Source: Flavobacterium sp. KJJ (GTDB lineage: Bacteria; Bacteroidota; Bacteroidia; Flavobacteriales; Flavobacteriaceae). From it: 64,000 bases of DNA. Below the pieces are notes generated by a model. The model had not been told where the DNA came from, did no database searches, and saw only the letters and a program-made list of their open reading frames with translations. Positions 1 to 9,181 of the stretch are shown in pieces. The stretch spans positions 124,001-188,000 of the forward strand of contig NZ_JARP01000004.1 of assembly GCF_000708595.2 (NCBI RefSeq). The letters run 5' to 3'. A program made the translations under genes and the position numbers. Numbering within the stretch: position 1 is the stretch's first letter; each line of letters begins with the position of its first letter.

Positions 1-94
1 TTTTTACGCCATAGTCCCGCACGCGGTTGCGCAATGGCACCACATCCTGTTCTTTTAGGATAGGAATTTCTTCTTTATTCGTTGTCGTCGTCAT
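1..94 (-). CDS. rsbT: RsbT-like serine kinase (partial, left edge)
   Basis: Only the first 31 codons are inside the window. The reading starts MTTTTNKEEIPILKEQDVV and goes on into LRNRVRDYGVK, which resembles the start of RsbT, the GHKL-fold serine/threonine kinase that phosphorylates RsbS and RsbR in stressosomes. The ATG lies inside the 3' end of the upstream RsbS gene (about 20 nt overlap), so the two are probably translationally coupled. The ATP-binding motifs lie outside the window, so the call rests on the start and on the rsbR-rsbS-rsbT order. Confidence 0.75.
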   Translation of the reverse strand, partial: MTTTTNKEEIPILKEQDVVPLRNRVRDYGVK

Positions 95-473
95 CTACCT
101 GCTCTTCGTTATCGCCATTGTACATTTTCGCGCGAAGCAGATCCATCCCTTTTTCAACATTTAAGGCACTAATAACACCTTTCAAAGACAGTCCAAGTTC
201 TACAAGAGTAATAGCAACTGCAGGCTGCATTCCTACTACCACTGTTTGTGCATCCATAATTTTAGACATTACAGCAATATTTCCTAAAATTCGTCCCATA
301 AAGGAGTCAATTATAGAAACTGCTGAAATATCAATTAACACACCTTTAGAACTGTATTTGTTTATTGTGTTTATTAAGTCAGATTCGAGATTTTCTGCTA
401 ATTGATCGTACAAGTCAACCTGTATTGTAACCAATAAAAAATCTCCCATCTTGAGTATAGGAATTCTTTCCAT
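75..473 (-). CDS. rsbS: RsbS-like STAS-domain stressosome protein
   Basis: A 132-aa single STAS domain. Established role: RsbS is a core scaffold of the stressosome and is phosphorylated on one serine by RsbT. The STAS phosphorylation-loop sequence VSIIDSFMGRIL is at about residues 52-63, so Ser57 is the expected acceptor. The last 15 residues are an acidic tail (EEQVDDDDNE), longer than usual for RsbS; its coding DNA overlaps the rsbT start. The gene sits 21 nt after rsbR and is almost certainly co-transcribed with it. The downstream target cannot be read from this window, because Bacteroidota lack a classical SigB. Confidence 0.9.
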   Translation of the reverse strand: MERIPILKMGDFLLVTIQVDLYDQLAENLESDLINTINKYSSKGVLIDISAVSIIDSFMGRILGNIAVMSKIMDAQTVVVGMQPAVAITLVELGLSLKGVISALNVEKGMDLLRAKMYNGDNEEQVDDDDNE

Positions 474-494
474 ATTGTTTAAAATCTTATTCGA

Positions 495-1322
495 TTATTT
501 TCTCTTCACCACCGTCAGCTGCAACATTTCGAAGGCTGTTTGAAGAGCACTTGCTAGTGATGCTTTTGTAATAATCCCTGTAAGATCTATTCCTAAGTGT
601 ACTACTGTTTGAGCAATTTCTGGGCGAATACCGCTAATAATACATTCCGCACCCATCAATCTTGTTGCGCTTACAGTTTTAATTAAATGCTGTGCTACTA
701 ATGAATCTACTGCAGGAACACCTGAAATATCCAAGATCGCAATAGAGCTTCCTGTATCAACAATTTGCTGCAAAAGGTTTTCCATTACTACCTGAGTTCT
801 TGAACTGTCTAAAGTTCCAATAATTGGCAATGCTACAACTCCATCCCAAACTCTGATTACCGGAGTTGAAATTTCGCTGATTTCATCTATTTGTCTTGAA
901 ATCACATCTTCACGGCCTTTCATATAAGCTTCAAAAGTCATGATGGTCATGTTGTCTAAAACTGAGCCTAATTGTAAATTAGCGTTGTATAATTCTACCG
1001 GATCTTTTTCTATATCGGATAGGATTTTTGAAGCCGCTTCTTTAAAAGAAATAAGATATTGAGCATTTTCTCTCGGTGAAAAACCGCGCTTTGCTCTTGA
1101 GCTAGAAATTCCGATAAGCAAATCGTGAACTTTTTCAAACTCTTCTGAATTTTGATTGTCCTTGGATTGGTGCAATGCATCTAGTAAGAGTGATGCAAAT
1201 TCTTTTGATTCTTCTTCTTCTGTTGCCCCATCAGTCGATCCGTTTTCTAAAAGAAGCTGAGACCATATTGTAAGTAATTTGTTTTCATGCTCTTTTAAAG
1301 CACCTAAGACATTGTTTTGCAT
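495..1322 (-). CDS. rsbR: RsbR-like stressosome sensor (N-terminal RsbR domain plus STAS)
   Basis: About 275 aa from the start chosen here. Residues 1-150 are a helical N-terminal sensor domain. Residues 155-275 are a STAS domain with the phospho-loop DISGVPAVDSLVAQH, which puts Ser207 at the classical acceptor position. Established role: RsbR co-assembles with RsbS and senses stress, and its phosphorylation tunes RsbT release. An in-frame ATG exists at 1361, giving 13 extra residues. A promoter-like pair (TTG at 1379-1381, TATATTTG at 1349-1356, spacing 22) would start transcription at about 1342, downstream of that ATG, so the ATG at 1322 (MQNNVLGALKEHENK) is preferred. First gene of the rsbRST operon. 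Confidence 0.88.
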   Translation of the reverse strand: MQNNVLGALKEHENKLLTIWSQLLLENGSTDGATEEEESKEFASLLLDALHQSKDNQNSEEFEKVHDLLIGISSSRAKRGFSPRENAQYLISFKEAASKILSDIEKDPVELYNANLQLGSVLDNMTIMTFEAYMKGREDVISRQIDEISEISTPVIRVWDGVVALPIIGTLDSSRTQVVMENLLQQIVDTGSSIAILDISGVPAVDSLVAQHLIKTVSATRLMGAECIISGIRPEIAQTVVHLGIDLTGIITKASLASALQTAFEMLQLTVVKRK

Positions 1323-1348
1323 TTGCTGTATGTTTGGTTTTTGTATAA

Positions 1349-1381
1349 CAAATATATACAAATAACTTTATTAAAATTCAA
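1349..1381 (-). promoter_or_regulatory. Bacteroidota-type promoter of rsbRST
   Basis: On the minus strand, TTG (1381-1379) is followed after 22 nt by TATATTTG (1356-1349), matching the flavobacterial -33 TTG / -7 TAnnTTTG pattern. A transcript would begin near 1342, about 20 nt before the preferred rsbR start. Confidence 0.55.
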
Positions 1382-1896
1382 AAAAAATTAAGCAAAACTT
1401 TACAAAAATAATACTATTTATCTTATAATCCTGATAAAAAACTAAGTTTAATCTTATAAAAGAGAAAAAAAATTATTTTAAAAAAATATAATATTAAGGA
1501 GAAGAATGTTACTTAATAATTCTAAATTAATGCAATTACTTATAAAATTTGCGTCCCAAATGTATCTTTTCAGTTAGACTGTTTATTTATATAATTACTT
1601 GATAATTTTACATAATTAACATGTTTTACAACTGTTTTAAGATTAAGGGAAAATCTATTTTTCTAATCCAGAAAAATGGTCAGCCATAATTATCATAAGA
1701 TTAAAATAACTATCAAATAATGGTAATTCTACAATCTTCAATCTTAATAATATAATAACGAGGTAGTTATATAAAGTAAATTTGGTTTACTGGATAATTA
1801 AAAGTAAATAAAATCCTAATTAATATTAATATGGAGATAAAATTTTAAAGTAATATCCAACAATAACTTTGAGTTTAAACCAATAACATTTTACTA
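1382..1896. other. Divergent intergenic region between rsbR and katE
   Basis: About 515 nt of very AT-rich sequence with no convincing reading frame. It must hold the catalase promoter. A -7-like TAAATTTG is at 1777-1784 on the plus strand, but no TTG lies at the right distance upstream, so the promoter is not settled. I see no strong hairpin. Confidence 0.5.
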
Positions 1897-4041
1897 ATGG
1901 AAAATTTTCAAGATGAAAAACAGCGAGATTTGTCTATAAACAAATCAGATGGAACTAATAAGTTCATGACGACCGACCAAGGCGTTAAGATTAATGATGA
2001 TAACAATTCGCTAAAAGCTGGCGAAAGAGGTCCTTCTCTGCTAGAGGATTTTATCTTAAGAGAAAAAATTACCCATTTTGACCACGAAAGAATTCCAGAA
2101 AGAATTGTACATGCCCGCGGATCTGGTGCACATGGTTTTTTTGAAGTAACAAACCCAATTCCTGAATTGACAAAAGCAGGATTTTTGCAAGAGGCAGGAT
2201 TAAAAACTCCTGTTTTTACACGATTTTCGACAGTAGCCGGGTCAAGAGGATCAACTGATTTAGCAAGAGACGTGAGAGGATTTTCTGTAAAATTCTACAC
2301 ACAGGAAGGTATTTATGATTTAGTAGGAAACAACATTCCAGTATTTTTTATTCAGGACGCTGCAAAATTTCCAGACCTTATTCATGCCGTAAAACCAGAA
2401 CCACATAACGAGATTCCGCAAGCAGCATCTGCGCATGATACTTTTTGGGATTTTATTTCTTTAATGCCAGAATCAATGCACATGATTATGTGGGTGATGT
2501 CTGACCGTGCAATTCCAAGAAGTTACAGAATGATGGAAGGTTTTGGAGTTCACACTTTTAGATTGATTAATGAAGCAAATGAATCATCTTTCGTGAAATT
2601 TCACTGGAAGCCAAAATTAGGAACTCACGCAGTCGCTTGGGATGAAGCTCAAAAAATTTCTGGAAAAAATCCTGATTTTCATAGAGAAGATTTATGGGAA
2701 GCGATTGAAATGGGAAATTTCCCTGAATGGGAATTAGGCGTACAAGTAATTCCAGCAGAAGATGAAAACAAATACGAATTTGATTTGCTTGATCCAACCA
2801 AATTAGTTCCAGAAGAATTAGTTCCGGTAACGATTGTTGGCCGAATGGTATTAAACAGAAATCCTGATAATTTCTTTGCAGAAACAGAACAGATTGCTTT
2901 TCACCCAGGACATGTAGTTCCGGGAATTGATTTTTCAAATGACCCGCTTCTTCAAGGAAGATTGTTTTCTTATACCGATACACAATTGTCTAGATTAGGA
3001 AGTCCGAACTTTCATGAAATTCCAATCAACAGAAGTGTTGCTCCAGTTCACAACAATCAACGTGACGGACATATGCGTCAGGAAATTAATGTTGGCCGCG
3101 TAAGCTATCACCCTAATTCGCTAGGTGGCGGATGTCCTTATCAGGCAAAAATTGCTGAAGGCGGATTTTCTAGTTTTAACGAAAGAATCGACGCACATAA
3201 AGTTAGAGAAAGAAGTGAAAGTTTTACAGATCATTTTGGTCAAGCCAAATTATTCTTCAACAGTCAAACTCCAACAGAAAAAAGCCATATTGTAAAAGCA
3301 TTGCGTTTTGAACTTGGTAAAGTAGATACTACAGCAATTCGAGTAAGAATGCTTGGCCTTTTATCTCAAGTAGACAGAGAATTGGCTGAAAAAGTGGCAG
3401 AAGGTCTTGGTGCTACGGTTCCTCCAATTTTAGAAACGCCTATTAATCGTGGTGTATCTCCAGAAAACGAAGAAGCTCTTAAACACGAACCACAAACTGT
3501 AGAGCAGTCTGTTTCATCTTCTGATGCCTTGACAATGCTTAAAAATCCAACAAATTCACCTACAATTGCTTCAAGAAAAGTAGCTATTATTTGTAATGAT
3601 GGTGTTTCTGAAGCTGCTGTGAGCAATATTAAAAATGCACTTTTAAAAGAAGATGCAAAAGGATTCATCGTAGCTCCGCATTTAGGTTCTATAAACACAG
3701 ATTCTGATGGCGCAATTGGAGTTGATTTTAGTTTTTTAACTGCTTCATCTGTACTTTTTGACGCTGTATATATTGCAGACGGATTGAATGTCGATGCACT
3801 TGCAGACGATCAGGATGTAAATGAATTTTTAAGTGACGCTTACAAGCACTGTAAAGTTATTGGCGCAGACGGCCATGCTACTTCAGTAATAAATGCTGCA
3901 CCATTTGCTTCTAAAATTACCAATGATGATGAAGGCTTAGTATTAACAGGCGAAGCTGGAACAGATGATTTTGCACAAAAATTCATTACTGCTATGGGAA
4001 AACACCGTTTCTGGAAACGTGAAAAAAACTTATACAATTAA
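1897..4041 (+). CDS. katE: Large-subunit monofunctional catalase (KatE/HPII type)
   Basis: A 714-aa heme catalase that converts hydrogen peroxide to water and oxygen. The catalytic His72 lies in VHARGSGAHG, the distal Asn in LVGNNIPVFF (about residues 142-151), and the heme-ligand Tyr359 in RLFSYTDTQ. The length, about 200 residues more than small catalases, comes from a C-terminal DJ-1/PfpI-like domain (about 563-710, starting ASRKVAIICNDGVSEAAVS), which is typical of clade-2 catalases. No signal peptide is visible, so it should be cytoplasmic. A DUF892 ferritin-like gene follows after 18 nt and probably shares the transcript. Codon use is like the neighbours. Confidence 0.96.
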   Translation: MENFQDEKQRDLSINKSDGTNKFMTTDQGVKINDDNNSLKAGERGPSLLEDFILREKITHFDHERIPERIVHARGSGAHGFFEVTNPIPELTKAGFLQEAGLKTPVFTRFSTVAGSRGSTDLARDVRGFSVKFYTQEGIYDLVGNNIPVFFIQDAAKFPDLIHAVKPEPHNEIPQAASAHDTFWDFISLMPESMHMIMWVMSDRAIPRSYRMMEGFGVHTFRLINEANESSFVKFHWKPKLGTHAVAWDEAQKISGKNPDFHREDLWEAIEMGNFPEWELGVQVIPAEDENKYEFDLLDPTKLVPEELVPVTIVGRMVLNRNPDNFFAETEQIAFHPGHVVPGIDFSNDPLLQGRLFSYTDTQLSRLGSPNFHEIPINRSVAPVHNNQRDGHMRQEINVGRVSYHPNSLGGGCPYQAKIAEGGFSSFNERIDAHKVRERSESFTDHFGQAKLFFNSQTPTEKSHIVKALRFELGKVDTTAIRVRMLGLLSQVDRELAEKVAEGLGATVPPILETPINRGVSPENEEALKHEPQTVEQSVSSSDALTMLKNPTNSPTIASRKVAIICNDGVSEAAVSNIKNALLKEDAKGFIVAPHLGSINTDSDGAIGVDFSFLTASSVLFDAVYIADGLNVDALADDQDVNEFLSDAYKHCKVIGADGHATSVINAAPFASKITNDDEGLVLTGEAGTDDFAQKFITAMGKHRFWKREKNLYN

Positions 4042-4059
4042 TATTAAAAATATAATACC

Positions 4060-4629
4060 ATGAAAAATCAAGAAAAACCGAATCAAAATAAAGCTGATTT
4101 AAAAAATCCTAAAGACAATTTTGTAACACCAGCTTCAGATGCCGCTACAGATTTAAGAGACTTTTTTATCGATTGTCTTAAAGATATTTACTGGGCTGAA
4201 AATGCTCTTGTAACTGCATTGCCAAAAATGATTGCCAACGCTACATCAGCAAATCTTGCGAGCACTATTACAGAACATTTAGCTGTAACAAAAAATCAGG
4301 TCGTAAGACTAGAAAAAGTATTTGACTTGCTTGGAGAAAAAGCGGAAGGAAAAAAATGCGAAGCAATGGCCGGACTTTTAAAAGAAGGCGACAGTATTCT
4401 GGAAGAAACTACACCAGGAGCAGTTCGTGATGCAGGTATTATTGCGGCATCACAAAAAATTGAACATTATGAAATTGCAACATACGGTACATTAAATGCC
4501 TTTGCAAAAGCTCTTGGCGAAAATGATGCATCGAAATTATTAACGCAAACATTGGCCGAAGAAAAAGAAGCTGATTGTCTGCTTAATGATGTTGCATTAA
4601 ATGCTGTCAATATTGTGGCAGCTGAATAA
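4060..4629 (+). CDS. Ferritin-like DUF892 (YciE/YciF family) protein
   Basis: A 189-aa protein with a polar N-terminal tail of about 25 residues and then a DUF892 four-helix ferritin-like domain (DLRDFFIDCLKDIYWAENAL onward). Family members are small di-iron-type helical bundles linked with osmotic and general stress; their biochemical role is not settled. Candidate metal-site acidic and His residues lie in IEHYEIATYG and in LAEEKEAD near the C-terminus. It follows katE by 18 nt and ends at a strong terminator, so katE and this gene look like one stress operon. A paralogue lies at 10613-11260. Confidence 0.88.
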   Translation: MKNQEKPNQNKADLKNPKDNFVTPASDAATDLRDFFIDCLKDIYWAENALVTALPKMIANATSANLASTITEHLAVTKNQVVRLEKVFDLLGEKAEGKKCEAMAGLLKEGDSILEETTPGAVRDAGIIAASQKIEHYEIATYGTLNAFAKALGENDASKLLTQTLAEEKEADCLLNDVALNAVNIVAAE

Positions 4630-4650
4630 GCGTTATCCAATTATTTTTAA

Positions 4651-4685
4651 AAAACATCTGCACCAAAATGCAGATGTTTTTTTTT
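4651..4685 (+). terminator. Intrinsic terminator after the katE operon
   Basis: A 12-bp perfect stem (4651-4662 with 4669-4680, AAAACATCTGCA arms) with a 6-nt loop is followed by a T run. Confidence 0.85.
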
Positions 4686-4842
4686 GCTTATACTAAAAAC
4701 CTTTTCTCCAATGACTTATGATTATATAACCAAACATTATCATTTTGTAAAACTTTCAGTAAATCGCTTATTACTTTTAATATCCAATAGCAGTTCATTT
4801 CTTAAATGACAGCATCAATGCAATCAATTTAATAAAATAAAT

Positions 4843-5652
4843 ATGGAAGAGTTTTTACATGACATTGCAATACATGTCGAAGGATATTACCAAAGTCTTG
4901 TTGATATCACTCCAAAATTATTGCTAGCGATTTTAGTAGTTTTAATTGCCTGGATTATTGCATCACGCGTTAAGGGGTTTGCAGACCAAAGATTAAAACG
5001 CAGAATGCATGATCCTTTATTAGCAGCTTTTATTGCAAATCTAATAAAGGCCATTTTAATTGTAATTGGATTTCTTTTCATGTTTCGCGTTATCGGACTT
5101 ACGGGGGTTGCGCAAAGCGTTCTTGCCGGTGCAGGAATTTCAGCATTTATTATTGGTTTTGCTCTAAAAGATATAGGAGAAAATTTTCTAGCGGGTATAT
5201 TACTTGCTTTTAAAAGACCTTTTTCTGTGGGAGATATTATCGAAAGCAACGGCGTGAAAGGAAAAGTTGCAGCTCTTAATCTGCGTGATACTGAAATCAA
5301 AAGCGACAGCAAAAATATTTATATTCCTAATGCTCTTTTAATTAAGAATACGCTGATCAACTTTAACAGCGAAGGATTTCTGCTTCAAGATTTTACAATT
5401 GGCCTTGAATATGGGTCTGATTACAGAAAAGCTTTAGAACTTATTACAGAAGTCATGAAAGCAGATACCGAAATTGTAGACAAAGGATATTCTAATTCTG
5501 CTGTTGTTTCAGGAATCACTGGTAATACAATTCAAATCAGTATAAAATATTGGGTAAAAACAGAAATTACTATCACAGATGGAAAACACCGATCTGAAAT
5601 TATAATGAAAGTTGCTGAAACTTTACAAGAAAATGGATTTACTATTAAATAA
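4843..5652 (+). CDS. mscS: Small-conductance mechanosensitive channel (MscS family)
   Basis: A 269-aa inner-membrane protein with three predicted membrane helices: about residues 22-42 (LLLAILVVLIAWIIA), 63-85, and the pore helix at about 90-118 (GAGISAFIIGFALKDIGEN). The cytoplasmic MscS beta domain follows (KRPFSVGDIIESNGVKGKV) and then an alpha/beta C-terminus. The length is close to E. coli MscS (286 aa). Its role is to open under membrane tension and release solutes on hypo-osmotic shock, which fits the stress-related neighbours. It has its own upstream gap of about 210 nt, so it is probably transcribed separately from katE. Confidence 0.93.
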   Translation: MEEFLHDIAIHVEGYYQSLVDITPKLLLAILVVLIAWIIASRVKGFADQRLKRRMHDPLLAAFIANLIKAILIVIGFLFMFRVIGLTGVAQSVLAGAGISAFIIGFALKDIGENFLAGILLAFKRPFSVGDIIESNGVKGKVAALNLRDTEIKSDSKNIYIPNALLIKNTLINFNSEGFLLQDFTIGLEYGSDYRKALELITEVMKADTEIVDKGYSNSAVVSGITGNTIQISIKYWVKTEITITDGKHRSEIIMKVAETLQENGFTIK

Positions 5653-5751
5653 ACAGGCAGTATCTTATTAATAAACTCCTTAAACGGAGAGCACTTGCAA
5701 ACTTTAAGACATATAAAGTTTAGATAATCAATAATTTTTAAATTAATCATT

Positions 5752-7929
5752 ATGAACACAATTACACCTTGGAGTGCCACGGCGCAGGCAGATATTGAAA
5801 ATAGTGAAGTAGTACTGGAAAGAAAAATTCTTGATTATACCTATCAGTTGTATAATACTGGAGATTCTTTATGGATTGTGGTACTTATGCCGGAAAATAG
5901 AAAAATCGCTTTTAGAGCTGCATTCGGAATGAACAGCTGTTTTGAAGTCGCTAATCTTTTTGATGATGAGGAAACGATTGTTGTTTTATTGAATTCAAGA
6001 TTAGGAAGTTATGAAGTAAGAATAAATTTTCCAGATAATATACTTCATTACAAAACATCTTTTACAGCAAATATTCCATTGTTGATTCCTTTTTGGCCAC
6101 GAGATATTATGCCTCTGACACAAAATGGAAGCGTTGAGAATACAATGGGAAAAATTCACATGCATCAGGTGGGTACGCGCTCTGGATTACTGTTTGCAAA
6201 CATGACACAGCCAAAAGATATTTCAATATTTTATTTTCAAGATCTGACTTCTATTTCCCCTTATTGTGAAGCCACCAAAACTTCAGCTGGGGAAACTGTT
6301 GGCGGAAGCTGGCCAGAGATCGGATTTCAGCTTCCTATAACGAAAGACTTGCCAATGCCAGCTGGAACTGCCTATACTATTTCTGATGCATATGTAATTT
6401 TAAATGAAACTGCTGATGAATCTTCACAAGTATGCCAAAATTTTTTAGAGCATCTGGCACGAATTTATAAAGTTCTTCCTCATCCAAAAACAGAATATCA
6501 CAATTGGCCTGATATTGCTGAAAAAGTATTAAAAGATTTATACCATAATAAAGGTGCTTGGACACAAACTAACGGAATTCCGTATCTCAATGCTTATTTG
6601 TGCGATTATAAAACGCCGGCAGAAAGTATGGTACAGCTTGCCGTATCGGTTCCTTTTAAAGAATTTGAAAAATGGAGCGGTAAAAAACATCCTTTATACA
6701 ATGATTTAATAAGTGGGATTCCTGCTTTTTATGATCCAAAAATAAATTGCATTAACCGCTGGCTTCCTGCTCTTTGCGCAGATTTGGATAACTCTGAAGA
6801 GCAAAAAAAAGAAATGATAATGGATTCGTGGTACCTGCATCATCCGCTCATGAATCTGGCAAAATTAGCTTTGAAAAAAGATAAAATTGCCGAAAAATTG
6901 GTTTTAGATTCTATTGAATATGTGATAAAAGTAGCGCATCATTTTAAATATGAATGGCCGGTTTTTTATGATATGGAAACTTTTGAAGTTATTAAAAAAG
7001 AAACCGCACCAGGAGATGGCGGAGAAAAAGATGTACCAGGTTCATACGCACATTTAATGCTTTTGATATTTCGTTTAACCAATGATAAACGGTATTTGAA
7101 CGAAGCAGAAAAAGCAGCAAAAAAACTGACTGATATAGGATCTAACATTTTTTATCAGGCTAATAATACTGCCTTTGCAGCAGGTGCTTTATTAGAATTG
7201 TATAAAATCACCAATAAAAAATTATATCTCGATATTAGTTACGCATGTCTTGCGGGCTTGTTCAAAAACATGCAGATTTGGGACTGCCAATACGGATTTG
7301 GAAAAAATTATAATAACTATTTCTGTGTATTCCCTCTCAATGACGCACCATATACTGCTGCTTATGAAGAAATGGAAGTTTATGCCGCTTTATCAGAATA
7401 TTTAATTCAGGCGAAAGGAATAGATATTTTGCCTGCATTGCGAATATTAATTCCCGAATTTGTAAAATATGCCATCAACAGAATTCCGTATTATTATCCT
7501 TTAATGCTTCCAAAAGAGATGTTATCAGAAGAAGTTAAAACGGGGGAATTGCAGCCAGATTTATGGGTACCTGTAGAAGACTTATATAATGGCTGGGAAC
7601 AAAGCGGTCAAGTAGGTCAAGAAGTATATGGCGCAGGAATAGCATTTGGAGTTGTACCAAGACAATATATAAAAATCAACGAAGATTTTTTACTTTTTAT
7701 CGATTACCCAATTACGCAATATTCTAAAAAAGGAAATTCAGTAACTCTTCATCTTGACGGCAGTGAAGAAATGGTTTGTAATTTAAACATTATCAGCCTT
7801 AATAAAACTGCTGATACTCAAATTAAACTTGAAGCAAATGGTGAAGTATTAAAAGAAAGTAAAAAGACAAAAAAAATGCACAAATATGAAGTGTGCGGAA
7901 AAAGTAGCATTAAAATCGATTTGAACTAA
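5752..7929 (+). CDS. 725-aa protein of unknown function, possible (alpha/alpha)-toroid carbohydrate enzyme
   Basis: I do not recognise a named family with confidence. There is no signal peptide (start MNTITPWSATAQADIEN). Residues 1-220 look beta-rich. The region from about 240 to 640 is rich in paired amphipathic helices with aromatic and acidic residues, such as YHNKGAWTQTNGIPYLNAYL, the segment around PGDGGEKDVPGSYAHLMLL and YQANNTAFAAGALLELYK, the look of the (alpha/alpha)6 barrels of many glycosidases, lyases and epimerases. About 80 C-terminal residues look beta-rich again. Catalytic residues cannot be assigned. The gene sits alone between mscS and a convergent dehydrogenase and ends at a bidirectional terminator. 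The glycan link is inference from fold pattern only. Confidence 0.6.
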   Translation: MNTITPWSATAQADIENSEVVLERKILDYTYQLYNTGDSLWIVVLMPENRKIAFRAAFGMNSCFEVANLFDDEETIVVLLNSRLGSYEVRINFPDNILHYKTSFTANIPLLIPFWPRDIMPLTQNGSVENTMGKIHMHQVGTRSGLLFANMTQPKDISIFYFQDLTSISPYCEATKTSAGETVGGSWPEIGFQLPITKDLPMPAGTAYTISDAYVILNETADESSQVCQNFLEHLARIYKVLPHPKTEYHNWPDIAEKVLKDLYHNKGAWTQTNGIPYLNAYLCDYKTPAESMVQLAVSVPFKEFEKWSGKKHPLYNDLISGIPAFYDPKINCINRWLPALCADLDNSEEQKKEMIMDSWYLHHPLMNLAKLALKKDKIAEKLVLDSIEYVIKVAHHFKYEWPVFYDMETFEVIKKETAPGDGGEKDVPGSYAHLMLLIFRLTNDKRYLNEAEKAAKKLTDIGSNIFYQANNTAFAAGALLELYKITNKKLYLDISYACLAGLFKNMQIWDCQYGFGKNYNNYFCVFPLNDAPYTAAYEEMEVYAALSEYLIQAKGIDILPALRILIPEFVKYAINRIPYYYPLMLPKEMLSEEVKTGELQPDLWVPVEDLYNGWEQSGQVGQEVYGAGIAFGVVPRQYIKINEDFLLFIDYPITQYSKKGNSVTLHLDGSEEMVCNLNIISLNKTADTQIKLEANGEVLKESKKTKKMHKYEVCGKSSIKIDLN

Positions 7930-7949
7930 AACCTTGCGCTATTATATTT

Positions 7950-8003
7950 AAAAATGAAATCCTAAATTATGCAGTGAATGCTAATTTAGGATTTCATTTT
8001 TGT
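7950..8003. terminator. Bidirectional terminator between convergent genes
   Basis: A roughly 19-bp stem (7951-7969 with 7982-8000, around GAAATCCTAAATTA) has an A run on the left and a T run on the right. It can end both the 725-aa gene (plus) and the dehydrogenase gene (minus). Confidence 0.8.
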
Positions 8004-8011
8004 ATAAAATT

Positions 8012-9181
8012 TTATTGCCAAGGATCAAGTACTACTTTTACGCAGCCATCTTCTCTTTTCTTAAAAATATCATAGGCATGAGAAATTTCAGAAAGCGGTA
8101 ATCTGTGCGTGATAATATCATCAAGTTTTACTTTCCCTTCTACAACATATTCCAAAAGTTTGTCTATATGTTTGTGCGCTGGTGCTTGTCCTCCTCTAAG
8201 CGTAATACCCTTATCAAAAAATTGACCTAGCGGAAAATTATCATAGTTTACAGGATAAACACCAAGTACAGATACAATACCGCTTCTTCTCACAGCACTC
8301 ATACAAGCTTCCAATACCTTAGTCGATCCCTTTTCGAAATTTATGGTTGCTTTAAAACGATCGGCAAAATTTCGGTCTGGCTCAAAACCCACTGCATCAA
8401 TACATACATCTGCTCCTCGCCCATTAGTCAGTTCGCGAATTTGTTCTACAACTTCTTTTGCGCCATCTTCCCAAAGTATTGTTGTACATCCGGTTGTGGC
8501 TTTTGCTTTGTCCAGTCTAAATTGCAATGTGTCTACCACAATAACTTGCGCTGCGCCGCGAAGCCAAGCGCTTTTCGCTGCCATAAGTCCAACTGGACCT
8601 GAGCCAAATATAGCTACAGTTTCACCGCCTTTTACCTCTCCCCAATCAACACCTGTATATCCCGTTGGGAAAATATCGGTTAAAAAAAGCAATTGCTCAT
8701 CTGTTAAATCATCCGGAACTGCTCTTGGTCCAAAATTCGCATAAGGAACGCGAACATATTGTGCCTGTCCTCCGTCATAACCACCATATAAATCTGTGTA
8801 TCCAAAAAGAGCACCGCCCTTTTCTGTCAATATACCGCCTTCTGGTCCGTAATGTTCTGGATTGCTATGCTCGCAATTTCCTGGAACATCGTGATTACAA
8901 AAAAAACAGTTGCCACACGCAATAGGAAACGGCACTACAACGCGGTCTCCTCTTTTAAGATGCGTTACCCCAGCACCAACTTCTTCTATTATTCCCATAA
9001 ACTCATGCCCTAAAACCATTGGTCTAGGCTGAGGCAACCCTCCAGAATAAATATGCAGATCAGAACCGCATATCGCTGTTGAGGTTACTTTTAAAATTAT
9101 ATCATCTTTCTCTTTAATTTTTGGATCATCGACTGTGTCGTATTTTACAGATCCGGGACCATGAATTACGGCTGCTTTCAT
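8012..9181 (-). CDS. Zinc-dependent alcohol/formaldehyde dehydrogenase (MDR superfamily)
   Basis: A 389-aa medium-chain dehydrogenase. Catalytic-zinc residues are Cys38 (CGSDLH) and His59 (GHEF). Structural-zinc cysteines are Cys89, 92, 95 and 103 (ACGNCFFCNHDVPGNC). The Rossmann motif GSGPVG is at about 193-198. The long insert after the structural zinc (EHYGPEGGILTEKGGALFGY) resembles glutathione-independent formaldehyde dehydrogenase-like enzymes. It probably uses NAD(P) to oxidise an alcohol or aldehyde; the substrate cannot be read from sequence. A stress or detoxification role is inferred from the neighbours. It is divergent from the SRPBCC gene, with 204 nt between them. Confidence 0.9.
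   Translation of the reverse strand: MKAAVIHGPGSVKYDTVDDPKIKEKDDIILKVTSTAICGSDLHIYSGGLPQPRPMVLGHEFMGIIEEVGAGVTHLKRGDRVVVPFPIACGNCFFCNHDVPGNCEHSNPEHYGPEGGILTEKGGALFGYTDLYGGYDGGQAQYVRVPYANFGPRAVPDDLTDEQLLFLTDIFPTGYTGVDWGEVKGGETVAIFGSGPVGLMAAKSAWLRGAAQVIVVDTLQFRLDKAKATTGCTTILWEDGAKEVVEQIRELTNGRGADVCIDAVGFEPDRNFADRFKATINFEKGSTKVLEACMSAVRRSGIVSVLGVYPVNYDNFPLGQFFDKGITLRGGQAPAHKHIDKLLEYVVEGKVKLDDIITHRLPLSEISHAYDIFKKREDGCVKVVLDPWQ

Noticed and set aside
1777..1784. TAAATTTG as the katE promoter
   Set aside because: No TTG at 17-23 nt upstream, so only recorded as a possible -7 element.
2567..2983. Open frame antisense to katE
   Set aside because: Lies fully inside a clearly coding gene on the other strand, with no family similarity; typical shadow frame.
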